Positions 17,640 through 26,442 are shown, counted from the first letter of the stretch. The stretch: DNA of 64,000 nt from Shewanella xiamenensis (GCF_014647135.1 NZ_BMOP01000003.1:292963-356962); one strand, 5' to 3'. Numbers and translations are program-made. The notes: generated by a model from the letters alone, not told the origin.

Positions 17640-20600
17640 ATGAAACAGACCCTACTTTTCGCGGCTATTAGCTTAGCCATCGCTACACCCTCGCTCGCCC
17701 ATAACCATTCACAACAAGATCCAAACCATTCAATACAAGCGAAAAACACAGCAATCCCTAGTGCGCTAGCACCGTTAGCTTCGCCGTCAGCGCCACTCAA
17801 TTTTGATGTAAGCCATCGGCCGTTATTACCCAGCAACAACTTGATAGCCTCCCCAAACGAGCCGACACACTCTGAGTACCTCGATGCACATTCTGCACAA
17901 CAGCAGGCGTTGATCGAGAACTCTCCGAGATCAAAAGTCAGCCGCTTTGCCGCCAATGCCGACTGTAGTAACTTTGTTGGTAAATCGGGCCAAGCCCTGT
18001 TAGATGAGCTAACACAGTCCACGCCACAGTGTGTCGGTAAGCTATTTAATCTCAAGGGAAGCGACGCAAGCAGCGTATTTAGTGAGGCGAATGTATCCAC
18101 AGTTGCTAATGCGATTGCGGCCAAGGCGCCCCAATACACTGGCGTGGATAACCAAGGCATTGAGTCACATATTTACTTTGTACGCGCCGCGCTTTATGTG
18201 CAGTTTTACAATCCCAGCGACGTACCCGCCTACAGCAGCGCGGTAAAAAACAATTTAAAATCAGCGCTTAATGCACTTTTTGCCAATAACGCGATTTGGA
18301 CACTCTCCGATGCCAATGCAAGCGTGCTCAAAGAAGCACTGATCCTGATTGATTCGGCTGAACTGGGGGCCGATTTTAACTTTGTCACCCTCAAAGTGCT
18401 TAATGACTACAACAGCACATGGCAAGCCAGCTTTGCAATGAATGCGGCCGCCAATACCGTATTTACCACCTTATTCCGCGCCCAGTGGAATACTGACATG
18501 CAGGCACTGTTTGCCCGAGATCATGCCATTTTAGATGCGCTCAACCAGTTCCAACTTAACCATAGGGACTTACTCGGCACCAATGCTGAATATGTTTTAG
18601 TCAATGCTGTCAGAGAGTTATCTAGACTGTACTACATTGATGCCATGCGCCCTAAAGTGACCCAATTGGTCAAAAATATCTTAAATAGCACCAGCAAAAA
18701 TGATCCCAGTAAGGTGCTGTGGTTTGCTGCCGCCGAGATGGCAGATTACTACGATCGCAGCAACTGTAATGCTTATCAGATCTGTGGTTTCAAGGCGCAA
18801 TTAGCCGCCGATAGCTTACCGTTCAATTGGAAATGCTCCGACAGCCTCAAGATCCGCGCCCAAGATCTTTACCAAGATCAAGCTAAATGGGCATGCGGAG
18901 TATTAAGTCAGCAAGAAAGCCATTTCCACACGATACTCGAAACCGGAATGCAGGCGGTCGCACAGGATAACAATGATGATTTAGAACTGGTGATTTTTGG
19001 CAGCTCGTCAGAATATCAATCCCTTGCCAACAGCATTTTTGGGATCAATACCAACAATGGAGGCATGTATTTAGAAGGCTCTCCCGCAGGACTTAAAAAC
19101 CAAGCGCGCTTTATTGCCTATGAGGCCGAGTGGCGACAACCTGATTTTCATGTGTGGAACTTACAGCATGAATACGTGCATTACCTCGATGGCCGCTATA
19201 ACTTGTTTGGCGATTTCGGCCGCAGCGTATCCGCCAACACAATTTGGTGGATTGAAGGATTAGCGGAATATATTTCATACCGAGATGCCAACCCCGCTGC
19301 CATCGCCATGGGGGAAACGGGCGAGTATATGCTCTCAACCATCTTTAAAAACACCTATGACTCTGGCCAAGATCGCATCTACCGTTGGGGTTACCTCGCC
19401 GTACGCTTTATGTTTGAAAACCACCGCGATGATGTTCGCCAGATCCTAACCTTCCTGCGTAATAACCAATATGCTGAATATCAAGCATTTATGGATTCCA
19501 TTGGCACCCGCTATGACAACGAATGGCGCGGCTGGCTCACCAGTGGTTTAAGCACCACCAACAATGGTATTGTCGATAAAGGCCCAAGTGATGAACAGGC
19601 TAATGCCAGTGGTCGCGAAGGTAACTGGGCAGGCCCTGCGGGCACCATCAGCAAAGATTACTCGCCCTGCCAAGTCAGTAACGAAGCATACCGCTATAGC
19701 GAGTCAGCCAGCCTCAGTCTTGAGGTACCTATGGAGTGTATTGACGCCAAACAAGGCCGAGCCAGCTTTAGCTTTGCCAATAGTGATCGCTCGGCTCAGG
19801 ATATTTGGATCAAAATTGGCGGTGGTTGGGGTGATGCCGATATTTATTACGATTCAAGGGGATGGGCAAGTGCTGAAAAAAATCAGGGCTATGGCATCGG
19901 CAACGGTAATTACCAAGTGATCAAAGTGAGCCTAAACCCCAATGAACTTTGGCACTATATCACCCTAGAAGGCGATTTTGGTGGTGTTGATATGCTAGTG
20001 AGTACCACTGAGTTAGTTGCCGATACCGATCCCGACTTAGGTGATGGCGGCGATACTGGTGGTGAAGTACCCAGCAATTGCGGTGCCGCAACCATCAATT
20101 ACGGCAAGCTAACCCTCGGAAAAGATGAATGCCTTAGCGGTGGCCGTAATAGCTTTTATTTCTGGGTCGATGCTGACAACAGCCAATTTAGTGTCAGCAC
20201 AATCGGGGGAACAGGCGATGCCAATATTTACTTTAATGCCAATACTTGGGCAAGTGCGAGCAATGCCCAAGCCAGCAGTGTAAATCCAGGCAACAAAGAG
20301 TCCTTTAGCTTTACGGCAAACCGTGGCTGGCGATATATCACGGTTGATACCACGAGTGAATTTAGTGGCGTGACCTTCAACCTTAAAGCCGGTGGTGGCA
20401 GTAGCGTTCCTAATCAAATTGCCAATGCCTGTGCGACTAAATCACCCGTGAGCTATACCCAACTCACGCCGGGTGATGCCGTCTGTAGTGCCAATGGCCG
20501 TAATGACTATTACCTGTGGATTCCCGAAGGAACAAGCCAACTAGAAGTACGCTCGGCCCACGGAACTGGAGATGTCAGCCTTTACTCGGGCCGCAGCTGG

Positions 20601-20753
20601 GCCAATGCCCAGCAATATGAAGCCGCCTCAACAAACGCTGGCAGCACTACGGAGCAAATCAAGGTCAATAATCCCAGTGCTGGCTGGTATTACATTACGC
20701 TCCAAAGTGAAAGCCAAAGTACAGGTGTGGCCCTTCAAGTAGATTTACGTTAA
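17640..20753 (+). CDS. Secreted M9 collagenase (microbial collagenase) with PPC domains
   Basis: This 1037-residue zinc metalloprotease has a signal peptide (MKQTLLFAAISLAIATPSLA, cleaved about residue 20), an M9 N-terminal activator domain (about 90-290), and the catalytic domain (about 290-620) with the zinc site H510-E-Y-V-H514 and third ligand Glu539 in WWIEG. Pre-peptidase C-terminal (PPC) domains follow (about 680-790, 810-920 and 930-1037), each with the GTGDxxIYxxxxxWA-type repeat. It would digest collagen or gelatin outside the cell; PPC domains are usually involved in secretion or substrate binding. It is monocistronic with its own terminator. It resembles Vibrio-type more than clostridial collagenase in layout. 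Confidence 0.93.
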   Translation: MKQTLLFAAISLAIATPSLAHNHSQQDPNHSIQAKNTAIPSALAPLASPSAPLNFDVSHRPLLPSNNLIASPNEPTHSEYLDAHSAQQQALIENSPRSKVSRFAANADCSNFVGKSGQALLDELTQSTPQCVGKLFNLKGSDASSVFSEANVSTVANAIAAKAPQYTGVDNQGIESHIYFVRAALYVQFYNPSDVPAYSSAVKNNLKSALNALFANNAIWTLSDANASVLKEALILIDSAELGADFNFVTLKVLNDYNSTWQASFAMNAAANTVFTTLFRAQWNTDMQALFARDHAILDALNQFQLNHRDLLGTNAEYVLVNAVRELSRLYYIDAMRPKVTQLVKNILNSTSKNDPSKVLWFAAAEMADYYDRSNCNAYQICGFKAQLAADSLPFNWKCSDSLKIRAQDLYQDQAKWACGVLSQQESHFHTILETGMQAVAQDNNDDLELVIFGSSSEYQSLANSIFGINTNNGGMYLEGSPAGLKNQARFIAYEAEWRQPDFHVWNLQHEYVHYLDGRYNLFGDFGRSVSANTIWWIEGLAEYISYRDANPAAIAMGETGEYMLSTIFKNTYDSGQDRIYRWGYLAVRFMFENHRDDVRQILTFLRNNQYAEYQAFMDSIGTRYDNEWRGWLTSGLSTTNNGIVDKGPSDEQANASGREGNWAGPAGTISKDYSPCQVSNEAYRYSESASLSLEVPMECIDAKQGRASFSFANSDRSAQDIWIKIGGGWGDADIYYDSRGWASAEKNQGYGIGNGNYQVIKVSLNPNELWHYITLEGDFGGVDMLVSTTELVADTDPDLGDGGDTGGEVPSNCGAATINYGKLTLGKDECLSGGRNSFYFWVDADNSQFSVSTIGGTGDANIYFNANTWASASNAQASSVNPGNKESFSFTANRGWRYITVDTTSEFSGVTFNLKAGGGSSVPNQIANACATKSPVSYTQLTPGDAVCSANGRNDYYLWIPEGTSQLEVRSAHGTGDVSLYSGRSWANAQQYEAASTNAGSTTEQIKVNNPSAGWYYITLQSESQSTGVALQVDLR

Positions 20754-21055
20754 TCAGCCGCACTATAGCGGTAAAAGCTAAAAGCAAAAATCCCTGCTCG
20801 GCAGGGATTTTTATTATTTCAATTGGTTAGCACACTATGACAGTTTTAGCATTGCCTCAAACTCACGCGCTTGTAGTGGTCAATTGTTTGATAAACCAGC
20901 CATTGTTAACCGCGATTAAAAGTAGAAGTTAATATGACACAGAATGATGAATGGTCTCAGCAGCACGATTAAGGATGGGAGTCCAGATTTACTATGTACA
21001 AACCACCTTGTTTAAGGCTTAATCAAAGCATAGCTGGATGTTAACTACCGCGCTA
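20754..21055. other. Intergenic, 302 bp, left edge of the accessory island
   Basis: This contains the collagenase terminator, about 180 bp with no recognisable feature, and the start of repeat copy A at 20997. It marks the change from conserved to accessory sequence. Confidence 0.5.
20786..20812 (+). terminator. Intrinsic terminator of the collagenase gene
   Basis: AAAAATCCCTGC-TCG-GCAGGGATTTTT is a perfect 12-bp stem with a 3-base loop and built-in T-run, 33 bp after the stop codon. Confidence 0.92.
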
Positions 21056-21078
21056 TTAAGGTTGGGTGTCCTGTTTTG
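20997..21078 (-). repeat. 82-bp dispersed repeat, copy A
   Basis: It aligns without gaps to 22880-22961 with about 11 mismatches (about 87% identity by eye). In copy B this sequence is the ribosome site and upstream leader of the RAYT pseudogene. Copy A has no transposase attached. Its last 23 bases form the 3' end of the neighbouring hypothetical gene. Confidence 0.85.
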
Positions 21079-21535
21079 TGCTTTTTTTTGAGTGATGAGA
21101 TAACTGCATGCTAGGAACATCAAAAAAATACGCATGGTCATCTATGTTGATGACAACACAATTGTTCATAATTATTCGAATGCCATATTGTTTTTCTATT
21201 TTTTCACTAATAGTTGAAGCCCGTTGATACGCAGCTTTGGAGCCTCTTTTCAAACTCTGCCACATATATGCTAGATATCCAATTCCAAATAAACCTATCC
21301 CTGTCGCAAACTCAGTATTAAGGAAACTAGCTACTAACGACGCACCACCTTTGAATAGAAGCTCAGCATATAGGAGTGAAGCAATAACTAACCCCCAGAT
21401 AAATTTTTCTGATTTCTGAGAATCGGCAAAAGCTTTATCAGTTAAATTCCCGTACCATTGAGCTTGAGATGTAATATTCTCAGTGTCTTCTTTACTTAGA
21501 GGAGTAACCAAAAAGTCGTTAATATGTGTAGTCAT
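21056..21535 (-). CDS. Hypothetical protein with two membrane segments
   Basis: This 159-residue protein is of no recognised family. After a polar N-terminus there are two hydrophobic segments (about residues 42-70 and 76-92), then a positively charged segment (SLKRGSKAAYQRASTISEKIEK), a beta-like stretch (IRIIMNNCVVINIDDHAYFFDVP) and a Lys/Gln-rich tail. I start it at the ATG 21533-21535, with GAGG 9 bases upstream, rather than at an in-frame TTG. The final codons and stop fall inside repeat copy A, so the C-terminus seems to derive from the repeat. It is an island gene, probably acquired. Confidence 0.65.
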   Translation of the reverse strand: MTTHINDFLVTPLSKEDTENITSQAQWYGNLTDKAFADSQKSEKFIWGLVIASLLYAELLFKGGASLVASFLNTEFATGIGLFGIGYLAYMWQSLKRGSKAAYQRASTISEKIEKQYGIRIIMNNCVVINIDDHAYFFDVPSMQLSHHSKKSTKQDTQP

Positions 21536-21855
21536 TCTAATTAACCTCAACTCGGGATAAGAAAATTTGAACTAATGGCCCTCCAAGAAAATTGGCCAAA
21601 AATCTGGCCACCCATTTTAAATTAACAAAAATTTGGCCACCCATTTTAAATCAACAACATAATGCACTTTCCGTTTGCCTGCAACCAGCTCTAGCTCAAA
21701 TGATTTGAATGAGAGTCATCAAAAGTCGTTGAGACTGCATCTGAGGTAATAGATTGAGCTAATTCATTAAAAAATGGTTTATTTCAGACGAGGTAAGTCA
21801 TCCCATAGTGCTTGGGAAGTGTTAGGCAATGATTGCTGTCGAAGGGATATAGTCG
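21536..21855. other. Intergenic, 320 bp, inside the accessory island
   Basis: This holds the promoter region of the small membrane-protein gene, the 29-bp tandem repeat (separate entry) and the 3' flank of the RAYT pseudogene. No gene was seen. Confidence 0.5.
21603..21661. repeat. 29-bp tandem direct repeat with GGCCACCC cores
   Basis: TGGCCACCCATTTTAAATTA is followed 29 bp later by TGGCCACCCATTTTAAATCA. A further TTGGCCAAAAAT lies just to the left (21592). Tandem copies like this resemble the repeated transposase-binding sites at the ends of some insertion sequences, so it could be a scar of a lost element. No matching transposase is present. Confidence 0.6.
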
Positions 21856-22880
21856 CTATCTGTTGCAATGAAAGTGCTGACAGCTTGCGGCAAAGTGCCG
21901 TCGTCGCTTTTCAAGATGTTTGCAGTAATCGGTTAGTGCTTGCAAGGTTCCCACGGGGCCATGAAATAGCTTGCCAAATTCGGTGGTCAGTTTGAGCCAA
22001 TTGTCATGGGGGATATTTAATCTGTTCAGTAACTTACCGCTACTTTCACTGATGTATCCACGTTTATCATTGCGAATGATTCGCCCTGTATCTTCCACCA
22101 ATTGAAGGTAATCCGTTAAGGCAAACGCAATGCCATTGGGTTGGTTGTCGTGCTCATTGCCAATAAAAGGCAGGAGATTGCTCGGCTGTTCACCTTTTAA
22201 TGCGGCCCGAATACGTAGCTGAATGCTGGTATGGTCGGATTGTTCAGGTGTATCAGCGAGTTGTGATCTAATGGGACTTTCTTTTAATAAAGAGTAATCA
22301 ACATAAGTCATGCAGGCTAACACCGCAGCTTCATCGAGTAGGGCTTGATTCTCTATAAAATAAATGGGGAAACCGACCTTCCCAGAACCTGCCTGTGCAG
22401 TTATCTTCTTGATTGGCTTGCCTTGCAATCGGTTCATTGAGACAGCGCATAAACCAGCTAATGTCGCATAATCGACTGCGATAAAGGGCGATTGAATGCT
22501 TTAATCTGCTCACCTCATGCGCTTCAACTAACTCACCTTTAACGAATTTTTGTGTTAATTCATCGCCTTTAAACAACTTATGCCACTGCTCAAGCACTTC
22601 GCGGTCTGTCCAACGATTGGCCGTCTCGATATCGACTCGCAGCACCACATGCAGATGATTCGACATCACAGCAAACGCGGCCACATCAATAGCAAAAACA
22701 GCTGCAAGTTCGAACAATAATGACTCTACCCAACCACGGCGATGGTCATAGTTTTTACCTGAGTAACTATCATCACCACATAAAAAAGCCCGCCGAACAA
22801 CGCGGCTACAGCAATGGTAATAGGGACTGATGTTAAGGTGAGAGTTCAAGACTTATCTGAGTTCTACGAGGGCGCGGCAT
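21856..22880 (-). pseudogene. REP-associated tyrosine transposase (RAYT, Y1_Tnp), frameshifted
   Basis: The pieces in order are MPRPRRTQISLELSP from an ATG at 22878-22880 with a perfect AAGGAGG site; then, in another frame, SPYYHCCSRVVRRAFLCGDD to NCTGRFWEGRF; then, in a third frame, QALLDEAAVLACMTYVD to the end near 21856. Together they make one RAYT of about 320 residues, with the HUH motif NHLHVV intact. RAYTs are single-stranded DNA transposases tied to REP palindromes. The frame breaks coincide with short stretches that do not fit the family (about 22833-22846 and 22349-22370), and a third such patch lies at about 22277-22296. It is probably inactive. Confidence 0.85.
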
Positions 22881-22961
22881 ACAAACCTCCTTGTTCAATG
22901 CTTAACCAAAGCATAGTCGAAGGTTAACTACCGCGCGATTAAGGCTGGGTGTCCAGTTTTG
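22880..22961 (-). repeat. 82-bp dispersed repeat, copy B (leader of the RAYT)
   Basis: This is the same sequence as 20997-21078. Read on the minus strand it runs up to and includes the RAYT ribosome site and ATG. Family leaders of this sort often accompany the transposase gene, which supports the start chosen for the pseudogene. Confidence 0.85.
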
Positions 22962-22979
22962 CCTTTGCCTGTTTTGCCT

Positions 22980-23035
22980 GCTCAACACTTGGGATAAGAT
23001 CGCGGCTACGCGCGGCCTATCCTTATTTGTTATGT
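22980..23035 (-). other. attC-like recombination site 2 (downstream of the cassette gene)
   Basis: On the minus strand the site runs from ACATAAC to GTTGAGC. The latter fits the integron core GTTRRRY exactly; the former fits RYYYAAC with one mismatch. Between them are complementary arms (GGATAGGCCGCG against CGCGATCTTATCC) around a TAGC loop. The stop codon of the neighbouring gene lies inside the first box, as is common in gene cassettes. Without a covariance search this is a candidate only. Confidence 0.5.
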
Positions 23036-23509
23036 TTTCTTGCTAATTTCATTTAGAAACTCTTGCGGATTATGGACGAACTTAGCTGCATTGGACTTTT
23101 TAATGGCATTTTTTAACTCGAACTCGTTGGCCTCAACCACTGACTTAAGCTCTGGGAAGAATAACGCACAATTGAGAGAATTGGCCGCTTTAACCAACTT
23201 GATAATAATTTCGTTTAGCTCCTGATTCAGATCCAGCCGTATATGGATACCATCGATTGCATCGTCCTTTAACCATACCTGAATGTCGCTATATTTTTCA
23301 CCTCCCCAGGTCAGCAGCTTCTTATGCCATGACTTTGATGGAGGTAGAATGTCTCCAAGTACATCTTGAAACGCTGAGTCAAGCTTCCAGTCTCTCCAAG
23401 CAATCTCGGTATCGTAGCCTTCTTCATCGTAAAGTGAAGATGAGCTATAGCTATTTTCCTCAGCCCAAGTGGCTGGGATTAATACGACTAAAAATTGCCA
23501 AGTAGCCAT
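23030..23509 (-). CDS. Hypothetical protein, probable integron cassette gene
   Basis: This 159-residue cytoplasmic-looking protein is of no family I can name. It starts MATWQFLVVLIPATWAEEN, is acidic and Ser-rich to residue 40, has Trp-rich middle segments, and ends in Lys/Asn-rich helices. The N-terminal hydrophobic stretch is too short and too Trp-rich to be a convincing signal peptide. The ATG at 23507-23509 has GGAGA about 3 bases upstream; an in-frame TTG at 23530 is rejected. It is flanked by two attC-like palindromes in the order expected of a cassette read on the minus strand. The size and single-domain look resemble small immunity-type proteins, but that is only an impression. Confidence 0.65.
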   Translation of the reverse strand: MATWQFLVVLIPATWAEENSYSSSSLYDEEGYDTEIAWRDWKLDSAFQDVLGDILPPSKSWHKKLLTWGGEKYSDIQVWLKDDAIDGIHIRLDLNQELNEIIIKLVKAANSLNCALFFPELKSVVEANEFELKNAIKKSNAAKFVHNPQEFLNEISKKT

Positions 23510-23524
23510 GACTCTCCAGAAATA

Positions 23525-23596
23525 TAACAACCCGCGTAAGCGCGCGAACTTGTGAGCATCGACGCAGCCGAAGACTGCAAATGACGCAGCTTGTTA
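23525..23596 (-). other. attC-like recombination site 1 (upstream of the cassette gene)
   Basis: TAACAA at 23525 and TTGTTA at 23591 are the ends of an imperfect palindrome. The outer arms pair over 13 positions (TAACAACCCGCGT with ACGCAGCTTGTTA), with one mismatch and one wobble pair. The inner 46 bases contain further small hairpins. Mismatched arms and a variable centre are typical of attC. The cassette gene's start codon is 16 bp away. Confidence 0.5.
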
Positions 23597-23702
23597 TGAC
23601 TATTTTTGCTCATGATATAAAACTGACTTTATTAACGGGCGATAGAAAAATAAGACGAAACATACAAAAAATACAGTAACTAAAGACTTGCGAGCTAAGT
23701 AG

Positions 23703-23981
23703 TTAAGTGCGATACAGCACCTTAACCACATGCCAGCCAAACTTGGTTTTAACGAGATGTGGCACCAGTAGCTCACCGGAAAAAGCGACTTTATCGAACT
23801 GCGGCACCATTTGCCCACGCTTAAACTCACCGAGATCGCCGCCCTTTTTCGCTGAGGGACATGAGGAATAACGTTTCGCTAAGGCGCCAAAATTAGCACC
23901 GTTATTCAATTGCTTAATAATATCTTCCGCCTGCTCTTTGTGTTTAACAAGGATATGCACTGCGGCTGCGGTTTTAAACAT
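23703..23981 (-). CDS. ppiC: Peptidyl-prolyl cis-trans isomerase C (parvulin)
   Basis: This 92-residue single-domain parvulin closely follows E. coli PpiC (93 residues): [37 protein letters not shown] and [11 protein letters not shown]. The conserved His and Cys of the parvulin active site are present. It has no signal peptide, so it is cytoplasmic, where it speeds proline isomerisation. It stands immediately next to the accessory island and downstream of mrcB, separated by a terminator. Confidence 0.93.
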   Translation of the reverse strand: MFKTAAAVHILVKHKEQAEDIIKQLNNGANFGALAKRYSSCPSAKKGGDLGEFKRGQMVPQFDKVAFSGELLVPHLVKTKFGWHVVKVLYRT

Positions 23982-23998
23982 CTTGCACTCTCTTTATC

Positions 23999-24028
23999 AA
24001 AAACAGCGGTGCAATTAAGTTGCACCGC
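23999..24028 (-). terminator. Intrinsic terminator of mrcB
   Basis: GCGGTGCAA and TTGCACCGC form a 9-bp stem (24006-24028). On the minus strand it is followed by TGTTTTT. It lies 31 bp after the mrcB stop and just upstream of ppiC. Confidence 0.8.
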
Positions 24029-24058
24029 CGTTATATCTTTGCCTATGAAAAATAAGTA

Positions 24059-26365
24059 TTACTGACCCAAAATCTTCTGCCACCACTGCAACGGCTCGCC
24101 GCAGTTTTTAGCTGGATTATAAGTGCCTCTCAGGGCGGGTAATGCCTCAGTATTACTGCATCCCGCTTCCTTGGCTTCACCCGTATCTCGGTCAAAATAG
24201 CCTTGGATCACACCCGATGGCGGAATAGAACGCAGCCCAATGGGTGGACGCTCCTTCAAGAAGGCTTGGTATACCGCCATCGCACCGCTGCTACCATAAA
24301 GAGTGGTTTTACCATTATCGTCGCGACCGACCCAAATCGCAGCCACGTTACGCTCATCAAAACCGGCGAACCAAGAATCACGGCTATCGTTACTGGTACC
24401 AGTTTTACCCGCCAGCGCCACACCGGGGAAGGCATTGCCTAAGCGCGTTGCCGTACCCGAGCGCACCACTTGCTGCATGGCATATTGCACCAAAAAGTCG
24501 GTATCTGGCGTAATCGCTTGCTCTTTGGCTGAACGCGTTACGGGTAAAGGCTGATTATCACTATCGAGCACGGCGGTGACTGTGGTGAGTTTACGGTAAG
24601 CGCCGCTATCGGCGAGGGTTTGATAAACCTGCGCCACCATTAAGGGCGAGCCATTCACCGCGCCCAGTAGCATCGATGGATATTCGTTAAGCGGCTCCGA
24701 CCAGCCCGACTTAGCCAAGGTGGTTGCCACGGCATCGACCCCAACGGCAATCCCAAGGTTTACCGTCGGCACGTTCATCGATTTTTTAAGCGCCGTTAAC
24801 AACGAAACTTGGCCGCTAAAGGTCTTATCAAAGTTCTGCGGTGACCAGGTTTTGCCTTGCTCATTCTTTAGGGTAATCGGCTGATCTTTAAGTGGCGTGG
24901 CCAAAGTAAATTGACTATTTGGTGCCAAAGCGGTGGCGTACACAAATGGCTTGATAAGCGAGCCAATCGGTCTGCGGATCTCCACTGCGCGGTTATAACC
25001 GTCAAAGCCCGGCGTTTTATCACCCACCATAGCCGCGATACCGCCAGTGTATTTGTCGGTGACCACCATACCAATCTGCAACGACTTATTGCCCTTATCT
25101 AAGCTCTTAAAGGTTTGAGTCACGGCAATTTCGGCGGCCTCCTGCGCCATTGGATCGAGTGTGGTATAAATCTTCACCCCAGATTGTTTTAATAACGCAT
25201 CGCCGTAGCGCTCATTAACCTCTTGTTTAACCAAGGCATAAAACGCAGGTAATTTTTGATGCACAGGCTTATTGGCATTACGCAAACCTAAGGGCGACTC
25301 CACCGCCACCTTGTATTGCGCGGTAGTCAGCTCGCCCGACTCCATCAATAACCGCAGCACTAAATCGCGGCGCTCTAAGCTGCGCTCTGGGTAGCGCCAT
25401 GGGTTGTAGTAAGATGGCCCCTTAATCGCCGCCACTAAAAAGGCTTGCTGCGCCGTGGTTAACTCACCGATGGGACGACCAAAATAGAATTGCGAAGCCA
25501 GCCCCATACCATGCACGGCACGGGATTTATCTTGCCCCATATACACTTCGTTGAGATAAGCCTCGAGAATTTCTTCCTTGCTGTAACGAAAATCAATAAT
25601 TACCGCCATTAAGGCTTCGCGAACCTTACGCAACAATGAGCGCTCGCTTGAAAGAAAGAAGTTTTTCGCCAACTGCTGGGTCAGTGTCGAACCGCCCTGC
25701 ACGGTACGCCCTGCGCTGATATTTACAAAAGCAGCACGCAGAATCGCGAAGGGGTTCACCCCGTGGTGCTCGTAAAAACTGCGGTCTTCCACCAGCAATA
25801 GTGCCTGCACAATATGTTTGGGCATATCTTCGGTAGAGACAAAGAGCCTGTCTTCGCCATCGCCGGTGATCATGCGGTCAAGTAAAACGGGTTCTAAATG
25901 GAATACCGCTAACTGGCGCTTATCCTCCATTCGGGCAATAGAGCTGACGCCTTCGCTATCGAAGGTGATCATCACTCGCTGTTCTGGCTGATCGCCTTCG
26001 GGATGTAAAAAGGGTCGACGCCATAATTCGATTTTGGTGCTCGATGCCGAAAACTCGCCTACCTCGCGGGGGTTCGCCACTTTGCGATAGCCAAGTAGTT
26101 TTAACTCGGCCATCAACTGTGGATGACTCACCGCTGCTCCTGGGTATAAGGCCATGGAACGGCTAAAAACTTGTGCAGGTAAATGCCATTTTTGCCCTTC
26201 AAACTTACGGGCGATAATTTGGTCGAGGTAAATACCGTAGAAGGTCACAACGGCGAGGCCGATTAAGGCGAGCTTCCAGGTGAGCGACCAAATTTGCCCA
26301 AATAGGCCACGGCTTCGCTTCGCTTTACGTTGGGCTGGCGCTTTTTTTGTCGTATGAGTTGTCAT
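24059..26365 (-). CDS. mrcB: Penicillin-binding protein 1B (bifunctional glycosyltransferase/transpeptidase)
   Basis: This 768-residue class A PBP has a short basic cytoplasmic tail, one membrane anchor (about 28-48), a UB2H-like domain (about 60-155), and a glycosyltransferase domain with catalytic Glu193 in EDRSFYEHHG. The transpeptidase domain has Ser469 in GSLIK, SMN and KTGTSNDSRDSW. It polymerises and cross-links peptidoglycan at the inner membrane. In E. coli the UB2H domain binds the lipoprotein activator LpoB. It is 77 bp downstream of hrpB, the same neighbour relation as in E. coli. Confidence 0.96.
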   Translation of the reverse strand: MTTHTTKKAPAQRKAKRSRGLFGQIWSLTWKLALIGLAVVTFYGIYLDQIIARKFEGQKWHLPAQVFSRSMALYPGAAVSHPQLMAELKLLGYRKVANPREVGEFSASSTKIELWRRPFLHPEGDQPEQRVMITFDSEGVSSIARMEDKRQLAVFHLEPVLLDRMITGDGEDRLFVSTEDMPKHIVQALLLVEDRSFYEHHGVNPFAILRAAFVNISAGRTVQGGSTLTQQLAKNFFLSSERSLLRKVREALMAVIIDFRYSKEEILEAYLNEVYMGQDKSRAVHGMGLASQFYFGRPIGELTTAQQAFLVAAIKGPSYYNPWRYPERSLERRDLVLRLLMESGELTTAQYKVAVESPLGLRNANKPVHQKLPAFYALVKQEVNERYGDALLKQSGVKIYTTLDPMAQEAAEIAVTQTFKSLDKGNKSLQIGMVVTDKYTGGIAAMVGDKTPGFDGYNRAVEIRRPIGSLIKPFVYATALAPNSQFTLATPLKDQPITLKNEQGKTWSPQNFDKTFSGQVSLLTALKKSMNVPTVNLGIAVGVDAVATTLAKSGWSEPLNEYPSMLLGAVNGSPLMVAQVYQTLADSGAYRKLTTVTAVLDSDNQPLPVTRSAKEQAITPDTDFLVQYAMQQVVRSGTATRLGNAFPGVALAGKTGTSNDSRDSWFAGFDERNVAAIWVGRDDNGKTTLYGSSGAMAVYQAFLKERPPIGLRSIPPSGVIQGYFDRDTGEAKEAGCSNTEALPALRGTYNPAKNCGEPLQWWQKILGQ

Positions 26366-26442
26366 ATCTACTTCATCATTTATGCGTTAACGGCATCAGT
26401 CACAGGCACAACACAAGGTTGTAAATCAAAGCAGTCTAAAGG

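Noticed and set aside
21774..21995. Rightward open frame of 73 codons in the island
   Set aside because: It lies mostly antisense to the 3' part of the RAYT pseudogene and has no family features.
22880..22961. Idea that the 82-bp repeat is itself an attC site
   Set aside because: It has no GTTRRRY/RYYYAAC pair with complementary arms, and it is better explained as the RAYT leader.
23600..23830. Leftward open frame of 76 codons downstream of and overlapping ppiC
   Set aside because: It overlaps ppiC in another frame, has no ribosome site and shows no protein-like composition; treated as chance.
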